A DNA stretch of 64,000 nucleotides. It comes from Pyrenula massariospora. Lineage: Eukaryota; Ascomycota; Eurotiomycetes; Pyrenulales; Pyrenulaceae. The notes beneath the pieces are model-generated. The model saw only the letters and a program-made list of their open reading frames with translations. It was not told the origin of the DNA and searched no databases. Within the stretch, counting starts at the first letter, position 1, and every line of letters begins with the position of its first letter. Below, in pieces: positions 11,688-23,793 of the stretch. Location: contig JAGFMI010000013.1 in the NCBI GenBank assembly GCA_021030905.1, forward strand, positions 992,001 through 1,056,000. Direction: 5' to 3'. Position numbers and translations under genes: made by a program.

Positions 11688-12497
11688 CACAATTCATTTA
11701 TGATATACCTAATCCCATACCATAATGGTGGAAAGGATAGGGATCATGAGCGAAGCAAAGAAACGTTGTGCGATAGCCTCATCCAGTCTCTGGAGACGAT
11801 GAGAAGCTATAGACACGAAGATATTATGAATATGAGTCAAGATATAAGTAGTGTACGGCAAGAGAGCAGACGGAGTAGTTCGGGAATAAATACAGGGTGG
11901 TTGGACGGTGGTGGGATGGTGAGCACGAAGTGAAAGCGGCTGGATAGGGATGAGCGGATGGTGAACGCGATGCAGATACTAGATTAGAGAAAGTTGGAAA
12001 TTTTATACAGAACGAGTAAACAATACCCACAAAGTTCTAGTTGACTTAGTATCCAAATTAAGATGCTGTTGCCGTTCAAAGTGAGAATTGTATCAAAAAA
12101 ATTAATTTAGATCTCAATGCCCTAATCCTCTGCATCGCTTTCAAAATCCCCACTCATTCAAAGGTTCTATCTATCTATCCAGCGCATGCGCTCCGGGAAA
12201 GACCGGCCTTTTAATTGATTAACCCAAATCCGCCTCGATGTTTCCAACCAACATACATCACAATGACACTCAGTCCCATTCATGAGCTCCATAATAGCAA
12301 GCACAATCTGCAATCCACGTTTGCTATGCTTCTCCCCTGTCTCTGCTGAACTAAATCGTTGAACGCCATTCCTATCCCTCTATCGTAGCTGATGGTCTCC
12401 TGCTGCGTGCTAAACAGTAAGGTGTCGGTCATGTAAAAGGCCCAACTAAAACCCATTTAGCAAAGTTGTATTTGCCAAGGTTATGAACCGACTTCAG
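11688..12497. other. intergenic, 3' flank of the 1115-aa gene
   Basis: Contains A+T-rich probable 3' UTR followed by short unrelated frames. Nothing can be assigned. Confidence 0.55.
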
Positions 12498-13160
12498 CTA
12501 GTATGTTGCCGGTAGGACGGACTCCGTACTCAAGGGCACTTCGGTTTCGGTGGGGAGAAATACCCGAAGATTCCATTCCGAGAAGAAGAATGGATAGTCG
12601 GTGTCAGCTTTAAAACGCCATCGTCCGTTCCTCGATGGATCACGTGATGTCGTGTAGCTCACCCGAGTATGGCCTGTCATTTCCACTTCTGGCGGCCGCC
12701 ACCGCAAGATCCCCCGCGTCAATGTTCATAATGTGATTGTTCACAAGGATACGCTCGTGTGCCAGTAGATTGGGTGTTTGTTCGGACTTGGCCCTTTCTG
12801 ATATTTTCATAGACTGCTCCATCTTGTCTCCATCGACAGGCACGGGGTCGTAGAGTCTAGACATGAATGTGACAGGAAGAACGTCCCTGCTCATCCACGT
12901 CGAGCTGATGAGTTCAAGACGGGCAATTCGATCAACTTGTCGACGCAGTAAAATATAGACTTCTATGATAGACGTGGGAGGTCCGGGTATTCTATCTGCT
13001 CTTCGTAGATGCCACGTATGCGATCTCTTCTCCGATAATGGTGAGGAGCTGGATGCGGTACCCTACTGGTGTTCACAGACCCAGCAACTATATCCACAAA
13101 GAGATAGATTTCTGTCGGGACCGTTAGCTTGACAACCTCTGACCAGGCGATAGTCGCTGC
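12498..13160 (-). pseudogene. coding-like relic of an unrecognised gene, 3' of PLAC8
   Basis: The minus strand carries stretches that look protein-coding but lie in different frames. Near 13150-13060 there is WSEVVKLTVPTEIYLFVD. Around 12950-12660 there is a longer stretch including RIARLELISSTW, SRLYDPVPVDGD and LLAHERILVNNH. From about 12640 to 12498 there is GRWRFKADTDYPFFFSEW and RVFLPTETEVPLST before a stop. The amino-acid make-up is balanced and domain-like, unlike noise. No ATG starts the first block: it lies immediately after the PLAC8 stop codon and in the same frame. The junction near 12655 would need a 32-base intron or a frameshift. Either this is a decayed, 5'-truncated gene or a multi-exon gene whose start I cannot place. 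No family is recognised. Confidence 0.3.
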
Positions 13161-13163
13161 TCC

Positions 13164-14174
13164 TCATCGTGGCGGCGGCGCATAGTTCATAGACTCCGGG
13201 GGAATATACATCGTCCCCGACGACGTCCCGGACAATTTTCTAGCCTGTTCCTCCCTCCCCTTGATCTCTTTTTCATCCTGAATCAAGGTGCAGCAGCAAC
13301 AGCACAAACTTCTCACGCAATCTGACCCTACGCCACCGGGAATATCGTAGATCTTTCGCGTTCGCGTATGCTGAATGGCTGCGAGGATCCATCCACAAGC
13401 GCAGAGTAAGCTCATGATGGTGCAGGATCCATTGCACGCTTCGTACCCCAGCATGTTTGTAGGATCTTTCTTCTCGCTCCGCTGTGTGAGACGGTGTTGG
13501 GTTCGGCCGTATAAAAGGCACGGGCAGAGAAGACCGGTGCAGCAGATTGACATGTCGCCGCTGCAGTCGCAGAGGCCGTGTCTCCAGGGACCGCCTTTGA
13601 TTTGCTGGTTTGGGTGAGCTATTTGGCCGGGGACGTGCATCTCGACCGGAGGACTGTTTGGACCTGTGGCGGCATCTGGACGATATGCAAGAGGAGTAGT
13701 GTCGGGTTGTAAGGCTCGAGGAGATGATGGACTTTTGAGGGTATCTGACGCCGTATTCATCGGGCGCTGTCGTTCTTGCGCTCCGGAGGGTCCCAGAGGT
13801 GATGTGGGCGTAAGACCGTGAGCGGTCGTACGCTGCGGCTGTTCCTGACTCATGAGAGGATTGTTTAGATATTGTGTATAGTCCGAAGGATGCGTGCCTT
13901 GAGGAGGTGGAAGATTGTAAGGCGAGTGGAGATTGGCCAATTTTTCTGGGGGGTATTCATTAGGGTTTCTCATCTGAAGCTGCGGGCTTCTAGAAGAGGT
14001 CTCGGTGGAAGCGGAGATGGTTGGCAGCGGCGGAAGGTCTTGGGTTGGATGAGGTGAGGTATGTCGACCACCATGTAGTTCCATAGGTGTCTCAACCCAT
14101 GAATACGTCTTGTTCCGTTTGGACGGATCCTCCTCGGAAGGAAGCGTAGTTTCAATGCGCGGATTTGGTCGCAT
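13164..14174 (-). CDS. PLAC8 family cysteine-rich protein with disordered N-terminus
   Basis: Single exon, 336 residues. Residues 1 to about 195 are Pro/Thr/Ser/Gln-rich and probably disordered (for example PHPTQDLPPLPTIS). From about 200 the PLAC8 domain follows: WRHGLCDCSGDMSICC, then LLCPCLLYGRTQ, a hydrophobic segment around SLLCACGWILAAI, and a Cys run CVRSLCCCCC near 295. The CCxxxxCPC-type core (CCTGLLCPC) and the spacing of the Cys clusters define the family. Fungal PLAC8 proteins are usually membrane-associated; plant and animal relatives affect cell size, cadmium resistance and calcium influx, which cannot be transferred safely. The stop follows a PPPR tail. The ATG is the first in frame. 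A coding-like relic lies directly downstream. Confidence 0.88.
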   Translation of the reverse strand: MRPNPRIETTLPSEEDPSKRNKTYSWVETPMELHGGRHTSPHPTQDLPPLPTISASTETSSRSPQLQMRNPNEYPPEKLANLHSPYNLPPPQGTHPSDYTQYLNNPLMSQEQPQRTTAHGLTPTSPLGPSGAQERQRPMNTASDTLKSPSSPRALQPDTTPLAYRPDAATGPNSPPVEMHVPGQIAHPNQQIKGGPWRHGLCDCSGDMSICCTGLLCPCLLYGRTQHRLTQRSEKKDPTNMLGYEACNGSCTIMSLLCACGWILAAIQHTRTRKIYDIPGGVGSDCVRSLCCCCCTLIQDEKEIKGREEQARKLSGTSSGTMYIPPESMNYAPPPR

Positions 14175-15364
14175 GATGAATCGCTCCGCTCAAGGGCAGT
14201 GATTGAGGTTCAAGGTTAGTCATTGGAAGAATGATACTATGCAGCCGCAAAGTTTGAGCGTTCGTGTCGATGCGTCAGAGGTTTGTTGTCGAGCTTGAGC
14301 CTAGAGAGTGTGAGCTGAGGTGGGAAAATCTACCGCTTTCACCTCACCTATCTCACGATGAGAGAGCTTGGTAAGCACTAAGAGGATTGCGGCAGTTTCA
14401 CAAGGACTGCTTCAAAAGAATATATAACCGCTGTTAAGATGGAGCGCCACGAATACGCGGCCAGCGCAAGGCTGTAGGGTCACTTTGACTTGCACCCGAG
14501 GTTGGGCAACCCCAGATGCAGCCATGTCGAAGGGAGACAGGCTCAAGGTGATAGGCGAGAGGCGACGACAGAGCAGAGGCGGATGGGAGGAATCCAGGGG
14601 TCCGGCTGCTGGGTTGACGTCAAGTGCCCACGTGTGATCGAATAAGCGCCCGGGCCCGCCCACCCACGCCAATCCACCGCCATCTAGGCTGGAAACGTCC
14701 CAAACACCCCTTGGCCCACCCGCACCAAAAGCCTCCCATCCACCCCCCCCCCAGCCTTGCCCGGATAATGACACCCCGGGGGAGTGGTTTGGGGGCAGAA
14801 GAGAGCCTCGTGAGCAACGTCTGTAATTTTGGAAAGCTCTGCAGAGCCGACTGTGTGTACACGCACGAGTCGCTTCTGCGAACAGTTTTCCTCTTCTGGA
14901 TCTCTGATTGTTCATTACTTATCAAAGCCTATCTGGCGCTGGAGTTTAGTGCAGGATGGGATCTCGCCGCCAGAGTCGTGCTGTGACGAGCACCACCGCC
15001 TTGCATCCACCGGTGGTATTCGCTGGCACTTCTTTACGGCACGGCTCCAAACGGCAATTGGCGCCCGAGGCTGTGACCCCCGCGAAGCTCTTTCCCAACC
15101 TGCATTGTACTCAGAAAAGCAGTCACAAGCACGGGTATCCTAGAGCATGCTTTGGATCTGTCCCCCGACTCGTGATCCGATAAGATCTTGTGTGTATGGC
15201 ACGAGCATTAATGCTGGGCCGCTGTGACGGATGGTTTCTATCATAGGTCGAGTCAAGCGCCTACACTACAGACATCCAATGCATGTCGTTAACGTCGTTT
15301 TTATTATGCCAAAATTTCACGCTATGCTCACAATCACACAGCAAAATGCACGACTATCCTCTTT
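14175..15364. other. intergenic between PLAC8 and the GH127 gene
   Basis: Contains the PLAC8 promoter side (right of 14174) and the 3' flank of the GH127 gene. A C-rich run lies near 14741-14752. Many overlapping short frames are present but none has support. Confidence 0.6.
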
Positions 15365-17738
15365 CTAGACCCTTCGTCTTTTCAACGCCTTGCTCTGTGG
15401 TGATAGGTTTACGGTAGGCAGCTCGGCTATGTGCAGCTTCGCAGCGCCGTATGGAGTCAAGCCCACCGTGAACGCTGGGCCAGTGCAGTTCCGCTGGCCT
15501 GCTAGCGGCGGGTTCGGTGCGTATCCATCCGTCAGGTTCCAGTTGATCTCACATGCTAAAGCTGAGATGGTTACAGGCGGGGCATTCTCCGCCCAGATTG
15601 GATTGGGGAGCTGTTCATCGTCGCGGTTTTCATAGTCATAGAAATTCAGAGTGTCAGGGTCGATGGCGAGGTTCCAGGGAGAATTAGGTAGAATGGTCCA
15701 GTCATGCGCTTCCGCTGGAGCGCCAGAGCCTGGTGGATAGTTGGCCGGAGAGGTAGAACTGTAATTGCCGCTTACTGGAAGAGCATACAAGAGCGCACCG
15801 TGGTAGACTGCGATCGTGTCGTTGGCTCGAGGCTCCACGCGGACCGACGCACCGATTCGGTAGACAACGATGTTATTGCCCGCAGGCAGGTTGATTGAGG
15901 CCATGCCGGTGGTTGGGTCCGGTTGAGCGGGAATGGTATGGGCGCCGTTTAATTGTAGGGTCGTTCCGCTGAAGACTGCCCATCCCGGAACTCGCACGGA
16001 GAATGTGAACGGACCGTCTGATGAGATTGTATAGTAGAGAACGCTATTAAATGGATAATTCGTCGCACAGTCGACTGTCACATTCGCTCCGCTAGGGAGC
16101 TGGGTAGCCACTTTAGCAGGGCTCAGAAGAGTATGTGCGAGACCCGAGTTGCCACTTCGGGAGAAGGTGGCTGAGAGAAATTTGGGATACCCTTGAGGAT
16201 GGTTGACAGTACAGCAAGGATAGTTGGGCTCAAGACCGAACGTTTGACCCACAGGATTGACGTTCCAGAATGGCGTCTTGTCGAGCTGGTGAGAAATCGG
16301 CTGGTTAGTCTGAGCCACATATTGGTGAGCCCACCATGTAGGCAAGAGCATCGCTGGTAAAGCATTAAAGGCTGCCAGCTCGGCTCGATCCGCGTAATCG
16401 TGGTCACCCACAGCTTGGTATGAGTAGCTCAACGAATACATGGTTTCCACAACGCTGCAGAGCTCTGTGCCGCGGACTGGGCTCAGTCCAGATTCCCGTT
16501 CATCCCCAATGATTGCTCCCGAGGGCGTGCCATGATAGGTCAATGTCCAGTCAATACCGTTCTTGGTCGTTGTCAGAAGAGTGTCATTCCCAGTGAATCT
16601 CCGGATAACTGCCCCAGCCTTGAGACCTTGTCCGGCATTGACGCCGTGAAGGTATGGGAACAGCTGGTTGGTAAGGTCAACCGGATACAGGTCTAAGTCG
16701 TCCTTGATGAAAACCCCGTCGCTGAACCAGTGAGACCAATCGTAGGCTTTGTCGTAGAAGAATTGTATGCAGTCCCAGATGAGGCTTGGAGCATTGTCAG
16801 GCCGCCAAGGACCTCCTTGTCCAGGGCCATCATTTGCATAGAACCACTGTAGAGCGGCAATCATATCCGCGGCACGGGATCTGCCCCACTGCTCGTCGAA
16901 ATTGTCGCCTGGATGAGAAACATAGCCTTGATAGTTGTTGGACAGCATAGAATGCATGAGAGGTAAAAATTTGTAAAAGGCGATGACGGCGTTAAAGCCT
17001 GGCATGCGGTCGGCTTCCGCAAGCTGAGTGATGGCGAGGAGGACCGGATACCTGGCCCAGAAATTGCGTGTTGTAGGATCCGTCTCCGGTCCAAGCCAGC
17101 CATCGGATTGTTGATGACCGGCAATATAATCAAATGCTCCTAGAACTTGCGTTTTCAGTCTATCGTCATCCAGAGCATACGCGAGTGGCACCAAGCCGTT
17201 GAGCCAGTAAGGGAAAGCCTCATTCAAAGCGCTGTAATCTGTACTCCCTCCGAGCCATGGGTTATCAACCACATAACGGTAAAAGTCATGCTCATGTCCA
17301 GCGAGACCATCGGCCATGAGTTGCAGTTGATCTCGTAGCCATCCATTTGGCTTAATAGAGCCAAGAGGGAGAGGCTCAAACACAAAAGGGACCACTGTAG
17401 AAATTAGCGCGATTTACGCGAAATTTTCGTTAACACGATCGCCTACATGTTCGGTTGTCTGATTCCTTGAGTCCAACCGGCTCATAGGCCTGTATCGTTC
17501 TTTTGCATTCCGATGGAAAGCTCTGCCAGTGCCAAGGCGAATGTTGGCCGCATATTCCAGAGACGGGCGAGGAGACATGCTTGGCTGGTCTCAACTCCCA
17601 CCATTTTTCATCCGGCAGCTTGTGGTTTTCAGAGACGAGAGAAGTCTCGGATTTTTCGTATCTCCATTGAAGGAGGAATACCGTGAACAATAGACACCCG
17701 GCGATGCAGGCGGTACGGAGTTTCCGTTGAATTGCCAT
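15365..17738 (-). CDS. GH127 / DUF1680 glycosidase-like protein with N-terminal membrane anchor
   Basis: Two exons fit: 17738-17447 and 17394-15365, joined by a 52-base intron, giving 773 residues. The start codes MAIQRKLRTACIAGCLLF, a short basic tail and one hydrophobic segment (about residues 10-25), so a type II anchor or uncleaved signal. From about residue 98 the text VPFVFEPLPLGSIKPNGWL opens the GH127 catalytic domain, an (alpha/alpha)6 barrel. Key residues of beta-L-arabinofuranosidases of this clan are present: the E-x-C pair in GTELCS near 408 and the adjacent cysteines in YPCCTVN near 490, which bind zinc and include the nucleophilic Cys. The C-terminal third is beta-rich (SVRVPGWAVFSG). 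The likely role is removal of arabinofuranose or a related sugar from plant glycans. The first exon is less certain than the second; the catalytic exon has no ATG at its own start, so an upstream exon is required. Confidence 0.85.
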
Positions 17739-19066
17739 GGCTTTAGAACCCAGGCGTTAGCATTCGCTGCGACCAGATCTAACGATTTAGCAGCCGCGAG
17801 GTATCGCTCGAGATTTTATAGCTGCTAGACGTAAAGATCTAACAACTGAGAAGGCCCGCTCCGACATCCTCCAAATATGTAGTATGGTAGTAAAGTCAGA
17901 GCATCGGGTGACCTTTGAATGGAAGTTGGTGTCCACACGATCGATGCACACCCTGGTTGTTTGTTACAGCAGTCCCTGCAGTAGTACTAGGGGGCCGCCC
18001 CCGCAATATCACCTGCAAGCCCTGCTCTCAAGATGATGACCTGCAGCTTGCAGGGCCGCAGAGCCGAGGCTCAACTAGGGCTTCCGATCTGAAGATGGCT
18101 GCAGTGACACGCAGAGAGAAAGGCAAAAAAGCTGAAGCTTCTGTAACGATGTCAGTGACCATAATTGAAATGTATTATCTTCCAATAATCCTGCTTCTTC
18201 ACAAAGTCAAGTATTCAGAGTACGTTCGAAGTGGATCTGGTGAACGTCATGAGTGCTGTCATGCAGAAAAGCTAGCAGTAATGTTAGTCCGCTCAGTAAC
18301 CGGCAATACCGTAGTTCTAACAGTCATTCAGAAGCGCTCGCCTATCGCAGGCGAATTACGGGCATGACCTCTTGCAAGTGGATACTACCTTGACCAAGTC
18401 TTGTCATTCCAAAAGTTTAAAAGACATCTTCCCCCCCCCCCCCGGCGGTGTCCTGCAAGGGACGAAATACTCTTTCAAGAAACCGCAACACTTTCGGCCG
18501 GATGACAATCCCCAAAATTTCTCACAGCTGGGTTCCCGACCTCACAGATCGTCGTCTCTACTACGCTTAAGGTCGTCTAGTTTGCAGTCAATTCGACTTA
18601 GAGAAATCACTCATTCGAGACAGGACATGACCCACCCTACCGCCCTTCTCTAGCGTAATGTTGTATCGTAGTGTTTGAGTCTATCACGACTACGCCACAG
18701 TTTACATTCTCTAGAGCAAGAAGTACCGGAAACAGAAAGGACGTTTCTCAAACTTAGATCAGGCTTTCAAGGAGTCAATTTGAACCGTCACTGCTCTAGA
18801 GCTAAGCTGTCGAGATTGTTGATACTTCGAGTCTTTAAAACGTTAAATTTCACACTCTAAGACTTGTTGTCATTCTTGGACTACGTATGATGCACAACCG
18901 CCTTCAGACAAGATAGCCATAGAGAGCAGGAACTAAACGTAAAGTACCATGCCATCAGAGACCTCCAATAAAAGAAAATAAACGAGTGACGTCCACAATG
19001 GAGGGCTCTAGAGTTTCTTGCCACACCTTGTTGCGACATATCGGCTCCCCATGCAATTGTGCATCA
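17739..19066. other. intergenic, with a 13-base C tract
   Basis: No supported gene. A run of 13 C lies at 18431-18443. A 150-codon plus-strand frame at 17915-18367 has no family resemblance and starts in the GH127 promoter. Confidence 0.55.
18431..18443 (+). repeat. poly-C tract
   Basis: Thirteen consecutive C bases followed by GGCGG. This is a simple homopolymer, prone to length variation and sequencing error. Confidence 0.9.
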
Positions 19067-19473
19067 TCAATACTGGCGTTCTTCATAACGGCGCTCCTTC
19101 ATCTTCTCGGCACCATCTGTCTCTGTCAAACAGTCAGCGCAAGTCTTTCTCAATCTCTCAATTTCAATTTCTTACCTTGAGGGACCGCAGCGAATGGTGT
19201 ACCTGCAGGTAGTGCAGCATCATTCACATCCTTACAGCCCGATGGACAGTTGCAGTCAGACGCGAAACCGAAATTTTCGCAGCAATCGTGGAAAGCGGAT
19301 AATTTGTTCGAAATCGAGCCGGCCACGCAATCGTTGCCTTGGTAGAGTCCATGCTCTTTCTTGCAACAAAACTTGGTTTTGACATTGTGGGCTCCTTGGG
19401 CATTCACGCACTTGCAAGCCTCTGCGGAGAGGGTTGTAGCAGCAATCACGAGCACGAGCTTGAGGAGATGCAT
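19067..19473 (-). CDS. small secreted cysteine-rich protein (effector-like)
   Basis: Two exons fit: 19473-19176 and 19122-19067, with a 53-base intron (donor GTAAGA, branch GCTGAC, acceptor ACAG), giving 117 residues. A signal peptide ends near residue 19 (MHLLKLVLVIAATTLSAEA). The mature part has ten cysteines arranged CKC, FCC, DC, DCC, CNC, C. This resembles the fungal pattern CxC...CC...C...CC...C seen in many small secreted proteins of unknown role. If the intron were retained, the protein would end in a basic KKLKLRD tail; spliced, it ends in a charged, hydrophilic tail with ERRYEERQY. A TATAAAG box lies about 135 bases upstream of the ATG. Such proteins are often secreted during growth on or in a host, but no function can be claimed. 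Confidence 0.78.
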
Positions 19474-19606
19474 CTTGACTTTAGGAGGTGAGCTTTGATT
19501 GTTAAGAGACGACTTGTTACTTTAGCCTAAAGAATATTCAAAAGTGATGGTGAAAAGATATCGTTGAAAGCTAAAGAGGGCGCCAGAACGATGGGAAGAA
19601 GGAGTA

Positions 19607-19613
19607 CTTTATA
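19607..19613 (-). promoter_or_regulatory. TATA box of the cysteine-rich secreted protein gene
   Basis: The minus strand reads GGTATAAAGTAC about 135 bases before the ATG, a near-consensus TATA element. The intervening leader is A+T-rich and free of ATG in strong context. Confidence 0.5.
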
Positions 19614-22600
19614 CCCGAGTCAATCCCACTGAAAGTACTTTTAGTGCGACTATCAAGACGGTCCATCGATGAGTTTGTATTTCTAGCAATATATTAAATC
19701 CCGAATTCAAACCTTCGACCTTGAGTCTAATCGGTTAGTTCATTTCGACCGTGATAAGATATAGCTTAGGATTCGTTTCCTAGGGTTGATGAAAGGGGCC
19801 CGGGATGCGACCAATTCGTCGTAGCCCGCCGATTGTCAAGTCTAGATTCATTAGTAAGGCAGCCACTCTCTTCGTGATCTATTTCTTGGGTTCATGTTTC
19901 ATTTTCCGTACCTTCTTGAGATGAATGTGGTTAGATTAGACGAAGTCTAGAGCGACGCCGAGGGAAGCGGCATAGGTACTAGTCTGTGTGAGAAGCAAAG
20001 AGAAGAGCATGTCAGCGATCAATGGCCAAGTTTTGGGTCTAATACCTTTCGTCTCTCGTTGTTACATCCGATGTTCAAGCTCCCCCTCAGAGATCCTATG
20101 GCTTCTTGGGCCACTCAATGGGCGCGTGCACGTGAGCGACACCTGTGATTCTGGGGCTGTAGGCATCCATTTTGCTCGCATGATGAATTGGCTGGCTGGC
20201 AGTCAACCCATATGTTCATGATGACCCGTGCTGACTGCTTGATTGGTTGTTTGATTAAAATTTCAGCACTTTTTGGGGCTCTTAAATACGAGTCAACAGG
20301 GATGAATCGCTTATTTAGGCAAGGCAGAGGAAAGAAAGTAACTAGGAAGTACACCAGACAAAACACGAGAAGCAAGCAGACCGAGAGAAAGGATACTTAC
20401 TCCCTGTGATAGTTAAAGCTTACAAGGATTGTATGACCCTTCAGCATGTGGTCCAGTCACTATCGAGCCCTTTTGCGTATCCCGTGTCCCCAAGTACGCC
20501 AAAAACCCCTCATGAATGTCCCTTGTCAAAGAACGGGCTCTTGGTTGAAGATGCGATGTATGGTCTCACTAGGCCTGGCTCGTTCATCAGAGAGCAAGCC
20601 AAATGCAAACCTTTGTCCGCCACCACCAGAGATCCGCCCCCTTCTGTGCTAAGAGGATCCATGACTCCGGCGTACAGTCTATGCAGCGTGATGTAGACCA
20701 TGGTCTTAATTAATGAGGTTCTGTAGAGGGTGACGGAAGATTAATGGCCGAAGTTGTACTGAATCCAACATCGATATTGCTAGACCGCCTAACATTCTAA
20801 GACACCACAGCGTCTTTCGTACTCCAAAGCAGAACAACGGTGCTCTAGCTGGAGGGTAAGCATGGTACCAACCCAATTGATCGATCGGAAGGTGGTGGAC
20901 AAGGTCAATCACTTCTCGCTGTGTATTATCAACTATCTAGGCTTTCGGGCTTCACGTGCCGTCCTCTTTGACGCCGGTTTTTCTAGTCAGTATGTTGAGC
21001 GCAGCACGGCGACCAACTTCGCGGCACACAATGAGCATAGTGTCTTACCTACTACTATCCGCGATGCCGCATATTTCTCAAGCTCCATCTATCTCTCGCC
21101 TCCTTCCGCCTCCCGCTGCATTACCTACCTGTGCACTGTAGCCATCCAAATTCGGAAATGGTTATGGCGCGGTGGCGTCACATCACTCCCTTCGAGGCGT
21201 TCGTTTGGGCAGTCAAAGGACGGCTCGTCGACACGATTGTCGAACGGCCTGGGTTGTCTACAATTTGTACATGGTGGCAAGAAACGGTCGGAATTGAGCC
21301 AGCCCCTGCAAGTGCATACCTTTCTACCAGGCTCCGTACCAGAACGGACGCTAGGAAGGGTAGTCCATTACTGGGCACATGTTTTCAGCTAAGGGACGGA
21401 AGACTTGTCCAGCCACGCTTATTGGAGTATCACTCGAATTTCCGGATCTTGTTTCATAGTCCAGCCCGCAAAAACACACGTTTCGCAGATTCGTAAAAGA
21501 CGGCATCAATAGCCTCGGTTGCTCAGCTGTTCGAGAGCGCTATGTGTGCGGAACGCATGCGGGACGTTGCGTGAAGGAGGCCAGCAGGGCAAGCAATCCA
21601 GGAGTGAGATCAAGTTCGTTGATGTGCCAAGATTTGTACCAGGCTAATTCTCGGACCCAGGCTCGGGCCAGGAACGCCTCTTGGCAGCGGCACCCGCAGC
21701 ACCTCCCCCGCAATTCCCACTTTACGCCACCACACGGCCAAAACACCGACACGGGATTCAATCGTGGCCAGTGTCATGGCAAAGGTCGCAGATCTTGTTC
21801 GGGGACCAGAGACCGCGGGAGCCCGACATGTCTTACCATAGCGGCGACGCTGGTCTCCGCACGTTCTGGATACCGACGAGTGTCAACGCCTACTCATTTC
21901 CGGGCCGCATTTATTTCTCTTCTTGCTTAGTGTTTCTGAACGTGACCTTTCTCCGGATAGCTCACCATTTCTCACTTTCTCACCGGCTCTTACGTCCCTC
22001 TTAGCCTCGAGTGCACGTTTGCTCTCACTGCTCATTGGGATAAAGCTGACTGGCGGTGTGATAGATCGTCACCATGAATTTCGATCCCCCAACCCCCGCC
22101 GCGCAGTGAGTAGTAACGGCAGCAACAAGCCCTTCGGGCTCCTCAAACCGCCATTTAAGCCACCGTCCTCTACATCCCCATGGCGTGAGTCTACAGTCTC
22201 CTTTAATGAGGTTGCGGAAGCTGCGAGGTTCTTTGGAAAAACAGGTGTTCATCAAGGCATAGCCATCCAGAATCTGAGGGCAGGGGCTGCTGTGGTTGTA
22301 CAGGCAGCCATGATTGAAGCAGGATATACTAAGAAAATTATTGAATTGGATTGCTTTATGGCTATTTGCAGCAGGAGGCTGCACATGTCAACGATGCTAG
22401 TATTGCATGGATACACCAGGATGCCCTAGCCTTACAAGATTGGCGGCAGAACAGCATGATCAACGCCTTACGAGTCACCCTACCACAGAAACGCTTCGCC
22501 CTCGTTTTTCCTAATTCCAACCAGATTCTCTCCAAAAGGCTATCCAGTACGGTCCACATCGCGCATCATTTGAACCAATTCGGACATTGTCGATTTTGCC

Positions 22601-23793
22601 TGATTCGCGGGGTCCATCATTGTGCTCGAATCCAGATCCCCTGACTAGGCGATCCCGGCACCGTCAAGATCATGTCATCTTTCCCCTTCCCGTCATTGCA
22701 GTTGGCCAGAGTTTGCTGGGTACTATCTCTGGGTCGCCACCGTTGAGAGCTTAGCTCGGGCGACAAGTGACAGCGTGGCTTCTACACTGATGCTAATTTC
22801 TTGGAGTGCTAGCGCTTAGGATAACGTTCGAAGAGGTGTTCATCACAGCATTTCAGGTGACAGAACCGATCAATCCAGAGGCCGCCACTGATATTTGCAC
22901 ATTATGCTCGGCCTTCCTTCAGAGATGACATATCTAGCCCTAAGAAAGCCTTGTTAACAGATGCGCAGTTACTTATATCGAGCCGCGTAAGTGAATTGAG
23001 CCGCATGTTCTGTGAGGCCAATGGGGCCCAAGCGCAAGTAAAGCAGATGTTCATAAAGAGGATCTTTAGTAGGTAGTATACGCAATTGATATATGTGACA
23101 TGTGGGCTGAACAGGAAGCTCAAGTGGTGGCTATGAGCATCACTAATTTATTCCAGGTGCTAGCCATTCTGCTAGCCTTTTGTACTCGCTGGCTACCTTG
23201 CTCCTTGTGTTACTCAGCTTCCCTCGTCACATGTTTGTCCTGCTCTTGTCACTTGTAATCAAGTAGCCTTGTTCACTACTTACAAATGAGAGGTTCTCTT
23301 TTGTCCACACCGTTCCAGACGCCGAGGAAAATTGAGTCATCTGACTGTTTGGTGGCATGTGACGCCTCTATCGCCTCTGTCGCCTCCAGATTCTCCACAG
23401 TTGTAACCTACTTAAGATGCTGTGCTGTTGCAAAGCTACAGTGCGCAGCATGCCAAGCCTTGTATGTTGGTTTCGGAGATGCCAACTTCCAGACTTCTAC
23501 TGGACAATGTGCATTACTGTGATGAGCATCAACACGGCCATATTTTAGAATCCCCAAAGGCCAAGGCCAGATTTCGAAAGGTGAGGTCTAAGCTTAGCAA
23601 ACTGAAAAGTCCGTCATAGCCCGGGTTTTCCTTACAAGCTAGAGCGATGTTCAAGTACGACGAAATGAGCTTCATCAACAGCATGGCTCGTACCCGCCAT
23701 AGTGTTGCAAGCACTCTTGCTCTTTCCAAAGCAATGCTCCCTACAAAATACCCCTGCGAGAGACTTCTGTCCTGTTCATTTTAAGTAGGGGCC
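19614..23793. other. 4.2-kb gene-empty stretch
   Basis: Only short frames on both strands. A fragment near 22190-22340 (VSFNEVAEAARFF, then VVVQAAMIEAGYTKK) looks mildly protein-like but is not linked to other exons. There is no recognisable transposon, tRNA or repeat array. Base composition is not A+T-extreme, so this is not a RIP tract. Confidence 0.55.

Noticed and set aside
17915-18367. 150-codon plus-strand frame as a gene
   Set aside because: No family resemblance, lies over the GH127 promoter, and the residue use is irregular.
20862-21392. 176-codon plus-strand frame as a gene
   Set aside because: Equally long shadow frames on both strands and no recognisable domain.
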